DNA from: Denitromonas ohlonensis
Lineage (GTDB): Bacteria; Pseudomonadota; Gammaproteobacteria; Burkholderiales; Rhodocyclaceae
Reading direction: 5' to 3'
Assembly (NCBI RefSeq): GCF_007625205.1
Contig: NZ_VMNI01000007.1
Coordinates: 310,001-374,000 of the forward strand
DNA: 64,000 nucleotides
Under the pieces are notes generated by a model, which was not told the origin of the DNA, did not search any database, and saw only the letters and a list, made by a program, of their open reading frames with translations. Both the position numbers and the translations under genes were made by a program. Shown here piece after piece: positions 54,765-63,422 of the stretch (the stretch's first letter is position 1; the number at the start of each line of letters is the position of its first letter).

Positions 54765-56258
54765 ATGAACTTTGTAGTCCCTGACTTCGCCCCTGCCGCC
54801 ACAGAGATCTTTGTGGCCGGCATGTCGCTGGTGATCTTGCTGCTGACCGTGTTCATGCGTGAATCTGCGCGCAACATCGGTTATGTGCTGACGCAACTGA
54901 CCCTGATCGTAGCCGCGCTACTCACTATCTTCACCATGGACGGGCAGGTGCGCGTCACCCTCAGCGACATGTATGTTGATGACCTGATGGGGGATGTGCT
55001 CAAGATCCTGATCTGCTTCTCGGTGATCACGGCGCTCATCTATGGCCGGGGCTATGCGGCCGACCGCGGTTTCGATCGCCCGGAATACCATTTGCTCGCC
55101 TTGTTCTCGACGCTGGGCATGATGGTGATGGTCACCGCCAATCACTTCCTGTCGCTGTATATCGGCCTCGAAATGCTCTCGCTGTCGCTCTACGGCCTGG
55201 TGGCCTTCGACCGCGACTCGGCACGCTCGACCGAAGCGGCCATGAAGTACTTCATCCTCGGCGCGCTGGCCTCCGGCCTGCTGCTCTACGGCATGTCGAT
55301 GGTGTATGGCGCCACCGGCAATCTGTCGCTGTCTGGTGTGGCCCAGGCCATCTACAACCAGGCGGCCGTGTATGACGGCGTCTCGAGCAAGACCGTGCTG
55401 ATGTTCGGTCTGGTGTTCATCGTCGCCGGCCTCGCCTTCAAGCTCGGCGTGGTGCCCTTCCACATGTGGGTGCCCGACGTATATCACGGCGCGCCGACCT
55501 CGGTCACCCTGATGATCGGTACCGCGCCCAAGCTGGCCGCCTTTGCCATGGCCATGCGCCTGCTGGTGGGGGGGCTGTTCGACCTGGCAGAGCATTGGCA
55601 GACCATGCTGATGTTGATGGCCGTCGGCTCACTGGTGCTCGGTAATATTGCCGCCATTGCGCAGACCAACCTCAAACGCATGCTGGCCTACTCGGGTATT
55701 TCCCACATGGGCTTCCTGCTGCTTGGCCTGTTGTCGGGTGTGGTCGACGGGGATCGCTTCAATGCGCTCAACGCCTACACCTCGAGCATGTTCTACGCGA
55801 TCGCCTATGTGATCATGAGCCTGGCGTCCTTCGGCATCATCATCCTGCTCTCGCGCTCGGGCTTCGAAGCCGAGAACATCGACGACCTCAAGGGCCTCAA
55901 CAAGCGCAGCTCGTGGTTTGCCGCGATGATGATGATCATCATGTTCTCGATGGCCGGCATCCCGTTCTTCATCGGCTTCTTCGCCAAGCTGTCGGTGCTC
56001 CAATCGCTGGTCGCGGCCGACATGGTGTGGCTGGCCGTGCTGGCAGTCATGATGTCGCTGGTCGGCGCGTTCTACTACCTGCGTGTGGTCAAGGTGATGT
56101 ACTTCGACGAACCGGTCGATACCGCCCCGATCCACGCCGCATCCGATATTCGCGTGCTGCTGTCCGCCAATTGCCTGGCCATCGCATTCCTCGGCCTGCT
56201 GCCGCAGCAGCTGATCGATCTGTGCCAGCTGGCACTGGTGGCGAGCTTCCAGGGCTGA
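54765..56258 (+). CDS. nuoN: NADH-quinone oxidoreductase subunit N
   Basis: 497-aa antiporter-like subunit (ND2 homologue). [15 protein letters not shown] and [20 protein letters not shown] mark the proton path helices. Start ATG 54765 ([10 protein letters not shown]) is the family-like N-terminus; the frame reaches into nuoM. It is the last gene of the operon, closed by the terminator at 56282. Confidence 0.97.
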   Translation: MNFVVPDFAPAATEIFVAGMSLVILLLTVFMRESARNIGYVLTQLTLIVAALLTIFTMDGQVRVTLSDMYVDDLMGDVLKILICFSVITALIYGRGYAADRGFDRPEYHLLALFSTLGMMVMVTANHFLSLYIGLEMLSLSLYGLVAFDRDSARSTEAAMKYFILGALASGLLLYGMSMVYGATGNLSLSGVAQAIYNQAAVYDGVSSKTVLMFGLVFIVAGLAFKLGVVPFHMWVPDVYHGAPTSVTLMIGTAPKLAAFAMAMRLLVGGLFDLAEHWQTMLMLMAVGSLVLGNIAAIAQTNLKRMLAYSGISHMGFLLLGLLSGVVDGDRFNALNAYTSSMFYAIAYVIMSLASFGIIILLSRSGFEAENIDDLKGLNKRSSWFAAMMMIIMFSMAGIPFFIGFFAKLSVLQSLVAADMVWLAVLAVMMSLVGAFYYLRVVKVMYFDEPVDTAPIHAASDIRVLLSANCLAIAFLGLLPQQLIDLCQLALVASFQG

Positions 56259-56281
56259 TCGTCGATTAGATGAAACACGAG

Positions 56282-56313
56282 CCGCACGGTCCGCAAGGGC
56301 CGTGCGGTTTTTA
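56282..56313 (+). terminator. terminator of the nuo operon
   Basis: Stem CCGCACGGTCC / GGGCCGTGCGG (one G-T pair) with loop GCAA and a TTTTT tract, 23 bp after the nuoN stop. Confidence 0.92.
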
Positions 56314-56342
56314 TTTGAATGCCTGTTGTCCGGGAGGCTTGG

Positions 56343-56894
56343 ATGCTCATACAGAATCAGGATAGCCTGACCGAAACCCAGCTCGATTCCGAGCGCGTGT
56401 TCGACGGCCTACTGCTCAAGGTCGAACGTGACCACGTGTGTCTGCCCGATGGCACGACCGCGGTGCGCGAATACATCCGTCACCCCGGCGCGGTCGTGGT
56501 CATTGCTGCACTACCCGATGGTCGCTTGATTTTGGAGCGCCAGTTCCGCTACCCGCTCCGTCGTGCCTTCATCGAACTGCCCGCCGGCAAGATCGATCCG
56601 GGCGAAGATATCGAAGCCTGTGCCCGCCGCGAGCTGCGCGAAGAAGTGGGCTACGAGGCGGCGCGCTGGACGCATCTGGGCACCTTGCACCCCTGCATCG
56701 GCTATTCCGACGAGCGGATCGAGGTCTTTCTCGCGCAGGACCTGACCCATGTCGGCGAGCAATGGGACGAAGGCGAATTCCTCGAGATCCTCTCGCTCAG
56801 CCCCGCCGAGCTGGACGCCGCCGTGGCGAGCGGCGACATCACCGACGGCAAAACGCTCTCTGCGCTGTACATCGCCCGCGCGCGCGGCATCTAG
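56343..56894 (+). CDS. NUDIX hydrolase, ADP-ribose pyrophosphatase-like
   Basis: 183-aa NUDIX enzyme. The full Nudix box is present (GKIDPGEDIEACARREL followed by REEVGY), with the conserved upstream RQFRYPLRRAFIELPAG typical of ADP-ribose pyrophosphatases (NudF type). It likely cleaves ADP-ribose or related nucleotide sugars to AMP plus sugar phosphate; exact substrate not fixed. ATG 56343 with GGGAGG 6 nt upstream is chosen over ATG 56319. Confidence 0.9.
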   Translation: MLIQNQDSLTETQLDSERVFDGLLLKVERDHVCLPDGTTAVREYIRHPGAVVVIAALPDGRLILERQFRYPLRRAFIELPAGKIDPGEDIEACARRELREEVGYEAARWTHLGTLHPCIGYSDERIEVFLAQDLTHVGEQWDEGEFLEILSLSPAELDAAVASGDITDGKTLSALYIARARGI

Positions 56895-56923
56895 GGTTCT
56901 GCGTTGCAACTGCCGCTACTGCT

Positions 56924-56943
56924 GTCGGGCGGGTTTCAACCCG
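56924..56943. repeat. short palindromic repeat, copy 1
   Basis: The 20-bp sequence GTCGGGCGGGTTTCAACCCG with a CGGGTT-TC-AACCCG hairpin recurs exactly at 58318-58337. It lies in the 140-bp gap between the NUDIX gene and the convergent FGE-like gene. Confidence 0.65.
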
Positions 56944-57034
56944 ACGCGGTATGGCGACTTTGAAAGCACAACACCAGGCCGGGCAGGGCGCGTAGCCACG
57001 GTGGTTTGAGGCCAGGTTCAGGCGCGCACGCTGA

Positions 57035-58030
<996 letters not shown>

Positions 58031-58317
58031 GATGCTCCCTGTTGCGTCGCCTGTCGCAGCGCAGGCCGAGTCTGGCGGGCGCTCGCCTCACCCTTGAGGC
58101 ACGCCACGTCCGTGTGTGAGCGCGCAGCATGCCATGCGGGGCCGCCGCGCGGGAGCAAATATCTCGGAATCCCCTTGAATGCGATTGCGCATGCAATGGC
58201 CGCTGGTACCACGCCCGCAGCTCGCGCATCGATCGCAAGGGTCTTTTTTCGGAAGGCAACAAAAGCGTCACCTCAACGACGGTTGAAGCCAGCCTGACGC
58301 ATCCCTGCCCACATCGC

Positions 58318-58337
58318 GTCGGGCGGGTTTCAACCCG
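58318..58337. repeat. short palindromic repeat, copy 2
   Basis: Exact second copy of the 20-bp palindromic repeat at 56924-56943, here extended to GCGGGTT-TC-AACCCGC. It sits in the 299-bp spacer 58031-58329, just past the EamA gene stop. The remainder of that spacer shows no gene; it should hold the promoter of the FGE-like gene. Confidence 0.65.
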
Positions 58338-59268
58338 CCATCGACGCCTCTTCGCGCTCTACGCCATTCGCCCGAGCCGCCCCTCGATTCCTCGGTACCG
58401 ATACCCAAAGCGCCGCGCCGGCGATCATCACGCCACCCAGCCAACCGCTCGCACCGAGCGGCTCGCCCAACCAGAGCACGGCAAACAAAGCCCCCCACAG
58501 CGGTTCACTGCCGAGCAGCAGGGCGACCTGGGTCGGGCTGCTTTGTGCCAGCGCCCGGTTCATGGCCCAGAACGCAAACAGCGTGCAAGCAAGTGACAGG
58601 TAAGCGAGCGCGACCCAGAATGCGCCCGCCACAGGCAACGCCGGCACGCCCTCGGTCAAGGCCAGCACCGCCAGTGAGCCACCCCCCACCATCAAGCCCT
58701 GCGCGGCGGTGAGGCCGAGGTGATCCACCGCCTTGCCACGCAGCAGGCGGGTTGTCAGGCAAGCCTGAAAAGCTCTTAGCAGCGCCGCCAATAGCATGAG
58801 GGCGTCCCCGCCATTGAGCCCGCCGGCCGCCACATCGGTGAGCAGCCAGGTGCCCAGTAGCGACACCCCCGCGGCCAGCCACAGTCGTGCGGCCGGGCGG
58901 CGGCCAAACCATGCCCATTCCACCGGCGGCGTCAGCAGCAGGCACAGGCTGATCAAAAACGCCGCATTGCCCGCACTCGTGTGCGCCACGCCCGATGTTT
59001 CAGCAAAGAAGATCGCCAATAGCCCAAGGCTGGTCGGCGCCGCCACCACCAGCGTGAGCCGCCGCTGCGCGGTCGGCAGGCGCAGCCACCAGGGCGCCAG
59101 CACCAGCGCGGTCAGCAGAAAACGGATCGCGATCACCCCTGCCACTGGGTACCAGGCGAGGGCGGTTTTCACCACGCTGTAGCTGCTGCCCCAGATGGCG
59201 GCGGTGAGCAGCAGCAAGACGGCGGGTGGCAGCTGGGGCAGGGCAGTGGCGGCGTGCAGGCGGATCAT
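58330..59268 (-). CDS. EamA (DMT superfamily) transporter
   Basis: 312-aa inner-membrane protein with about ten helices in two EamA repeats (AAIWGSSYSVVKTAL; then LGSEPLWGALFAVLWLGE). DMT members export amino acids, metabolites or drugs; the substrate is unknown. It is divergent from a LysR regulator, which may control it. Confidence 0.9.
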   Translation of the reverse strand: MIRLHAATALPQLPPAVLLLLTAAIWGSSYSVVKTALAWYPVAGVIAIRFLLTALVLAPWWLRLPTAQRRLTLVVAAPTSLGLLAIFFAETSGVAHTSAGNAAFLISLCLLLTPPVEWAWFGRRPAARLWLAAGVSLLGTWLLTDVAAGGLNGGDALMLLAALLRAFQACLTTRLLRGKAVDHLGLTAAQGLMVGGGSLAVLALTEGVPALPVAGAFWVALAYLSLACTLFAFWAMNRALAQSSPTQVALLLGSEPLWGALFAVLWLGEPLGASGWLGGVMIAGAALWVSVPRNRGAARANGVEREEASMAG

Positions 59269-59367
59269 CGTTTCGGCTCACTCAGCGTGGTTGCATCGAC
59301 TGGCAAGCAGTATGAAACTATGCGATTGAGGCGATAATCCGCTGTACAAGCAAAGGATTTGTGCGCT
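59269..59367. promoter_or_regulatory. divergent regulatory region between eamA-type and lysR-type genes
   Basis: This 99-bp region should hold both promoters. A GATAAT (59333-59338) is a possible -10 for the regulator. GCGAT appears twice around 59322-59336. No clear T-N11-A LysR site is certain. Confidence 0.4.
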
Positions 59368-60300
59368 GTGAGAACAAATGAACTGCTCCCCCTGTTGTCG
59401 GATCTGGCCGCGCTGGTGAGCGTGACCGAAGCCGGCTCCTTCAGCGCCGCCGCCCGCGCGCAGGGGACCACGCCGTCGGCCGTCAGCCGGCAGATTGCCC
59501 GCCTCGAAGCCGCGCTCGGCCTCACCGTGCTCGAACGCAGCACCCGCCGCCTGCGCCTCACCGCCGGCGGGCAGGAAGTGCTGCGCCACGCCCGCAGCAT
59601 GCTCGACGCCGCCCACGCCGCCTGCGACGGCGCCGCCAGCCACGCCAGCAATGTCGAAGGCCGCGTCCGCATCGCCGCCCCCAAGGCCGCGCTGCGCCAG
59701 CTCATCCACCCCCAACTGCCGGCCCTGCTTGATGCCTACCCCCGGCTCGACCTCGAATTGATGATGAGCGACCAGGCCGTGGACCTCATCGCCGAAGGCG
59801 TCGACATCGCCCTGCAATTCGGCGACCCTCCGCCGGGCTTCGTCGCCCGCCCCTTCATGGAAGTGCGCACGCTGCTCTTCGCCAGCCCCGCCTATCTCGC
59901 CCGGCAAGGCACCCCGCAACAACCCGCCGACCTTGCCCGGCACAGCTGCCTGCACCTGGCCGAACTACCCGGCGACGACGAATGGTGCCTGGTGCGCGGC
60001 GCCGAGCGCAGCGTGGTGCACGTGCGCGGCCGCTACGCCAGCAACCACAGTGAAATGCGACGCGACGCCGCCGAAGCCGGCTACGGGATCGCCTGCCTGC
60101 CCGACTTCACCACTCGCCAGCCACTCACCAAGGGCACGCTGGTGCCCGTGCTCCCCGGCTGGCAACTGCTCGGGCGCTATCAAGGCAGCAACTGGCTCAT
60201 CTACCACGCCGATCACTATCGTGCGCCGAGGGTGCGGGTGGTGGTGGATTTCATGTTGGGGATTGCGGACCGGCTGGGGAGGGGGGCGGGAACGTCATAG
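59368..60300 (+). CDS. LysR-family transcriptional regulator
   Basis: 310-aa LTTR. N-terminal winged helix with FSAAARAQGTTPSAVSRQIARLE and a C-terminal effector-binding domain of normal size (VRIAAPKAALRQLIHPQLPALL; LACLP-like AGYGIACLPDF). GTG 59368 is preferred (AAGGA 10 nt upstream); a TTG at 59359 is only 1 nt from that site. Divergence from the EamA gene suggests that gene as its target. The coding sequence is noticeably richer in GC than its neighbours. Confidence 0.92.
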   Translation: MRTNELLPLLSDLAALVSVTEAGSFSAAARAQGTTPSAVSRQIARLEAALGLTVLERSTRRLRLTAGGQEVLRHARSMLDAAHAACDGAASHASNVEGRVRIAAPKAALRQLIHPQLPALLDAYPRLDLELMMSDQAVDLIAEGVDIALQFGDPPPGFVARPFMEVRTLLFASPAYLARQGTPQQPADLARHSCLHLAELPGDDEWCLVRGAERSVVHVRGRYASNHSEMRRDAAEAGYGIACLPDFTTRQPLTKGTLVPVLPGWQLLGRYQGSNWLIYHADHYRAPRVRVVVDFMLGIADRLGRGAGTS

Positions 60301-60644
60301 CGATTGCGATGCTTGCTATGGGGTCGACGCGATTGAGAGCGACCGATGTCAGGTTGACGGCATCGTGGTCGTGCTGCGAAACGAAGGGGGTGGGACGGTT
60401 TTCTTGGCCGGAAGCGTCGTTGGTGTTCTGTCCAATGACTGATGCCTCCCGACCCGATCCTGTTTCTCGTAAATGCGCGAGGGCATCATGTAGCTTGGGT
60501 TGAGCGCAGCGAAGCCCAAGGTTTATCCGCGCAGCTGTGGAACGCCGAGTGTTGGGCTTCCTTCGTCAGCCCAACCTACGCCTGCTGAAAGCATCCTGGC
60601 AGCCTCAACGTATTCGTGCCGCTCACCGGGTGGGGCGTGCCAGT
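60301..60644. other. 344-bp non-coding stretch
   Basis: No supported gene. The stretch contains the REP-like element 60490-60579 and otherwise only short overlapping frames without family resemblance. It separates the LysR gene from the convergent cytochrome gene. Confidence 0.6.
60490..60579. repeat. REP-like inverted repeat element
   Basis: About 90 bp. Left arm GTAGCTTGGGTTGA (60490 on) is the imperfect complement of the right arm ending TCAGCCCAACCTAC (to 60579). Each arm also folds on itself (TTGGG ... CCCAA; GAGCGCAGCGAAG-like core). Such GTAGGTTGGG-type elements are dispersed in many beta- and gammaproteobacterial genomes; that comparison is from memory. Confidence 0.7.
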
Positions 60645-61082
60645 CTATTTCACTTTGTTTTTCCACATCGCGTGGCATGAAACGCAACTGCTTGTCAGTG
60701 CGTGGGCTGCGTTGCCGGCCTCAATCCAGTCGTTGTTCATCGCTGCCGAAACGACGCTTTTGGAGTGCAGGTCAAGCAGTGCGTCGAATGCGAAGAGGCT
60801 TTGCTTGAATGCGGCCTGATCGGTCTCTTGCATGATGTCCCACGGTTTGTGTTTGGGGGCCGGGTGCGTGAGGATGAAGTTCGCGCCGACGTCCACCATC
60901 TGCTTGTTCTCCCGAACGATACCTTCAAGGATTGTGCTCAAGCTCTTCCCCATGACTTCCATCAATTCGCGATAGGTCATATCGGCTCTTGTTTTGGAAG
61001 ACACCAATTGCTCGGCGGTTCGGTCTTGCCCGATAGCAACGGCTGCGTGCAGCATCAGCATCACGAGGATGACTTTTTTCAT
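60645..61082 (-). CDS. periplasmic c-type cytochrome, cytochrome c'-like
   Basis: 145-aa protein with a cleavable signal peptide (MKKVILVMLMLHAAVAIGQ) and one haem-binding motif CVSCH at residues 133-137, right at the C-terminus. The body is predicted helical. A single C-terminal CxxCH in a four-helix-bundle-sized protein is the layout of cytochromes c'/c-556. Function is unknown: NO binding, electron transfer or stress roles are possible. It is divergent from the His-rich/HupE cluster and shares its upstream region. Confidence 0.8.
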   Translation of the reverse strand: MKKVILVMLMLHAAVAIGQDRTAEQLVSSKTRADMTYRELMEVMGKSLSTILEGIVRENKQMVDVGANFILTHPAPKHKPWDIMQETDQAAFKQSLFAFDALLDLHSKSVVSAAMNNDWIEAGNAAHALTSSCVSCHAMWKNKVK

Positions 61083-61120
61083 GGTCTCAGTTCCAAGGGA
61101 CGAAGTTGTCGGAGGGGGAG

Positions 61121-61148
61121 ATTATTGAACGACGGTTGGGCTGCGCAA
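61121..61148 (-). promoter_or_regulatory. possible promoter of the cytochrome gene
   Basis: On the minus strand TTGCGC (61148-61143), 16-bp spacer, AATAAT (61126-61121), about 39 bp before the start codon. Confidence 0.4.
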
Positions 61149-61150
61149 TG

Positions 61151-61176
61151 AATGAACGGATTGCCGTCAGTTCATT
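61151..61176. promoter_or_regulatory. dyad in the divergent region (candidate operator)
   Basis: AATGAAC (61151-61157) and GTTCATT (61170-61176) form a 7-bp inverted repeat with 12 bp between, next to an AT-rich tract. It lies just upstream of the cytochrome promoter -35 box. No known Fur, Zur or NikR box was recognised. Confidence 0.35.
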
Positions 61177-61297
61177 TGTTTATTAGTAAAAACTTATTCC
61201 GATTTGAAAAGGAAGTATTTGCATGGATCAAGCAATTGATGTTCATGCGAATTGCTTGCCAACAGCGAGCGGTCGCGCGACACAATGGAGCGATAAG

Positions 61298-61326
61298 TTG
61301 CGCGTCGGCGACGCATGGTCTATAAA
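61298..61326 (+). promoter_or_regulatory. possible promoter of the His-rich/HupE cluster
   Basis: TTGCGC (61298-61303), 17-bp spacer, TATAAA (61321-61326). It would start transcription near 61333, inside the longer reading frame from 61223 and before ATG 61376. Confidence 0.45.
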
Positions 61327-61375
61327 ACTCGCTCCAATCTTGAATCCTGCACCGAGAACTGAATCGACTCGTCGT

Positions 61376-61801
61376 ATGCTTATGACCCACATCGCCTCGC
61401 TGGCTGCTTTTCGGCGACACGCTGCTGCGTTGGCACGGGTGATGATCATTTTCGTCACGCTGTTTTATGGCTGGACGAATTACGCAAACATTGTGTCTGC
61501 GTCGCACGAGCCGGCTGCCTGGCTGACGCATGCTGACAGCCAGACGCTCTTGGTCACGGCAGACGACCATGCCCATGCACATGACCACGATGATTTGTTG
61601 ATGGTCGAGCATGATGGCGGCGCCCATCAGCATGGTCACAACGCGCTCGATCACAGCCACGACAAACAGAATCTTCCCTATCGAGGTGAACACCTTACGC
61701 TTGACAGCGCGACACACTGGGAGCGGACGCCCCAGGCCAGTGTGCCGCCCGGTCCAAGTTTTCCCTTCGAGCGTCCTCCCAGAGTCATTCCGGTCGTCTA
61801 G
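61376..61801 (+). CDS. small His-rich membrane-anchored protein
   Basis: 141-aa protein: a basic N-terminus, one hydrophobic helix (about residues 20-36, ARVMIIFVTLFYGWTNYA), then a periplasmic-type tail very rich in His and Asp (DDHAHAHDHDD; HQHGHNALDHSHD) and a Pro-rich end (PFERPPR). The design recalls small CzcI-like proteins that accompany metal-efflux genes, but homology is not established. The frame is open from ATG 61223, which has a good AAGGAAG site and would give 192 aa; ATG 61376 is preferred because the extra 51 residues are polar and a good promoter lies between the two starts. It is followed by a HupE/UreJ-like gene. Probable metal-binding role is inference. Confidence 0.65.
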   Translation: MLMTHIASLAAFRRHAAALARVMIIFVTLFYGWTNYANIVSASHEPAAWLTHADSQTLLVTADDHAHAHDHDDLLMVEHDGGAHQHGHNALDHSHDKQNLPYRGEHLTLDSATHWERTPQASVPPGPSFPFERPPRVIPVV

Positions 61802-61863
61802 CAGCACTGGCCCGTTGTTTGCATGACAACGTGGCTCGCTCTCAATTTGATCGGAATTGACTC

Positions 61864-62598
61864 ATGACTACACCGTTTAACGAACGGGTGCGGCTGTTTC
61901 GGCTGTCCCGTTTCGACACAGTTCGCCAACTCATTGTTGGCGTATTGCTCACTGTGCTGTTCAGCGCAGTGGCTCACGCCCATGGTGTCGCTGATGGCGA
62001 CAAGGGCTACATCCAGGAAATCACAGGCACGCATCTGCTGCCCTTTACCTATCTGGGCGCCAAGCACATGGTCACCGGCTACGACCATCTGCTGTTCCTG
62101 GCCGGGGTGGTCTTCTTTCTCTACAAGCTGAAGGACATTGCGCTTTACGTCAGCCTGTTTGCCGTTGGGCATTCGCTGACCATGTTGTATGGCGTCTATG
62201 CCGGCGTGAACGTTAACCCTTACATCATCGACGCAATCATCGGTTTGTCGGTGGTGTACAAGGCCCTCGACAATCTCGGCGCCTATCAGCGCTGGTTTGG
62301 CGTTCGGCCCAGTACGCGCGCGGCTACCTTGATCTTCGGCCTGTTCCACGGCTTCGGTCTGGCGGCGAAGATCCAGGAGTTTGAAATCGCGCGCGATGGG
62401 CTGTTGCCGAACCTGTTGGCCTTCAATGTTGGCGTTGAAGTTGGCCAGCTGCTCGCGCTTGGCATGATCTTGATCGTCATGGGCTACTGGCGGCGCACTG
62501 CCTCCTTTCTGAAGCATGCCTATACCGCCAACGTCGCCCTGATGTGTGCCGGATTCCTGCTGATCGGTTATCAGCTCACCGGCCTTGTCGTTTCCTGA
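61864..62598 (+). CDS. HupE/UreJ-family membrane protein
   Basis: 244-aa protein with an N-terminal hydrophobic segment and about six further helices. HupE/UreJ-type motifs are visible: GYDHLLFLAGVVF, VGHSLTMLYG and IFGLFHGFGLAAK, with intramembrane His and Asp. HupE and UreJ are nickel (or cobalt) permeases linked to hydrogenase or urease, but neither system is in this window. The second HupE_UreJ subgroup often sits with metal-related or unknown genes, as here. It is flanked by two His-rich anchored proteins, likely one transcription unit. Confidence 0.85.
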   Translation: MTTPFNERVRLFRLSRFDTVRQLIVGVLLTVLFSAVAHAHGVADGDKGYIQEITGTHLLPFTYLGAKHMVTGYDHLLFLAGVVFFLYKLKDIALYVSLFAVGHSLTMLYGVYAGVNVNPYIIDAIIGLSVVYKALDNLGAYQRWFGVRPSTRAATLIFGLFHGFGLAAKIQEFEIARDGLLPNLLAFNVGVEVGQLLALGMILIVMGYWRRTASFLKHAYTANVALMCAGFLLIGYQLTGLVVS

Positions 62599-62618
62599 AT
62601 TCCGCGGAGTTTCATTCC

Positions 62619-63344
62619 ATGTACAACACCAATCTTCCGACGCGCGCCGAACTGCCGACCTCGGGCCAGTTGCTGCGCTCCACCGGGTTGGCGGCGCTGA
62701 TCGCCGCGGGCCTGCTCATCACCACCGTCCTGCCCGCCGAATACGGCATTGACCCGACCGGCGTGGGGCGCACCCTCGGCCTGACCCAGATGGGGACGAT
62801 CAAGACATCGCTGGCGACTGAAGCGCAAGCCGGCGAAGTCGGCCACGCCCCGGCTCCGGCTCCGGTGGTGGCAACTGCGCCGAGTGCGCCGGCAGTCGTG
62901 GATCACGGCCATGACCATGGACACGCTGCCGATGGCGGACACTCGCATGACGCCGCCCCTGCGACCACGCCAGTGGCCGGAACACAGCCGCAAGCCGCCC
63001 CGGCAGCGGCGGAGCCAGTGCGCGAGCATACCGTCACGGTTTCGCTCAAACCCGGACAGGCAGCAGAGATCAAGCTGTCGATGGACAAAGGCGCAGCGGT
63101 GCGCTATTCATGGTCAGCCTCGGGTGGCGGTGTGAACTACGACACCCACGGAGACCCGGTCAATGCACCCAAGGGCTTCTATCATGGGTACGGAAAAGGG
63201 CGCAACGAAACCGCACAGAAGGGCACCTTGCAGGCGGCCTTCGATGGCAAGCATGGCTGGTTCTGGCGGAATCGCTCGGGGGGCGACGTCACCGTGACGC
63301 TGAAAACCGAAGGTGACTACGGGCAGATCGAGCGCGTGCTTTAA
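62619..63344 (+). CDS. His-rich 'transmembrane anchor' protein of unknown function
   Basis: 241-aa protein: one N-terminal helix (about residues 24-43, TGLAALIAAGLLITTVL), the segment LPAEYGIDPTGVGRTLGL, a flexible Ala/Pro/His linker with DHGHDHGHAADGGHSHD, and a C-terminal beta-rich domain (about 155-241) with KPGQAAEIKLSM, GGVNYDTHGD and KHGWFWRN. The wording after the helix matches proteins usually annotated only as 'transmembrane anchor protein'. It lies 20 bp after the HupE-like gene. The His linker could bind Ni, Co, Zn or Cu; the C-terminal domain may sense or bind a ligand in the periplasm. Both are inferences. Confidence 0.75.
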   Translation: MYNTNLPTRAELPTSGQLLRSTGLAALIAAGLLITTVLPAEYGIDPTGVGRTLGLTQMGTIKTSLATEAQAGEVGHAPAPAPVVATAPSAPAVVDHGHDHGHAADGGHSHDAAPATTPVAGTQPQAAPAAAEPVREHTVTVSLKPGQAAEIKLSMDKGAAVRYSWSASGGGVNYDTHGDPVNAPKGFYHGYGKGRNETAQKGTLQAAFDGKHGWFWRNRSGGDVTVTLKTEGDYGQIERVL

Positions 63345-63383
63345 GCCTTCGTCCTCCGCTTCGTATCGAGGCAGCCTGCAATC

Positions 63384-63407
63384 TCGCTGGCCCATCGGGG
63401 CCAGCGA
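63384..63407. terminator. hairpin between anchor protein and EamA gene
   Basis: Perfect 10-bp stem TCGCTGGCCC / GGGCCAGCGA with loop ATCG, 39 bp after the anchor gene stop. There is no T tract, so termination may be partial. Confidence 0.5.
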
Positions 63408-63422
63408 ACGGAGCGTTCATTC

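Noticed and set aside
61083-61375. Fur, Zur or NikR operator upstream of the His-rich/HupE genes
   Set aside because: No GATAATGATAATCATTATC-like, GTTATAATATAAC-like or GTATGA-type palindrome was found; only the unassigned AATGAAC dyad remains.
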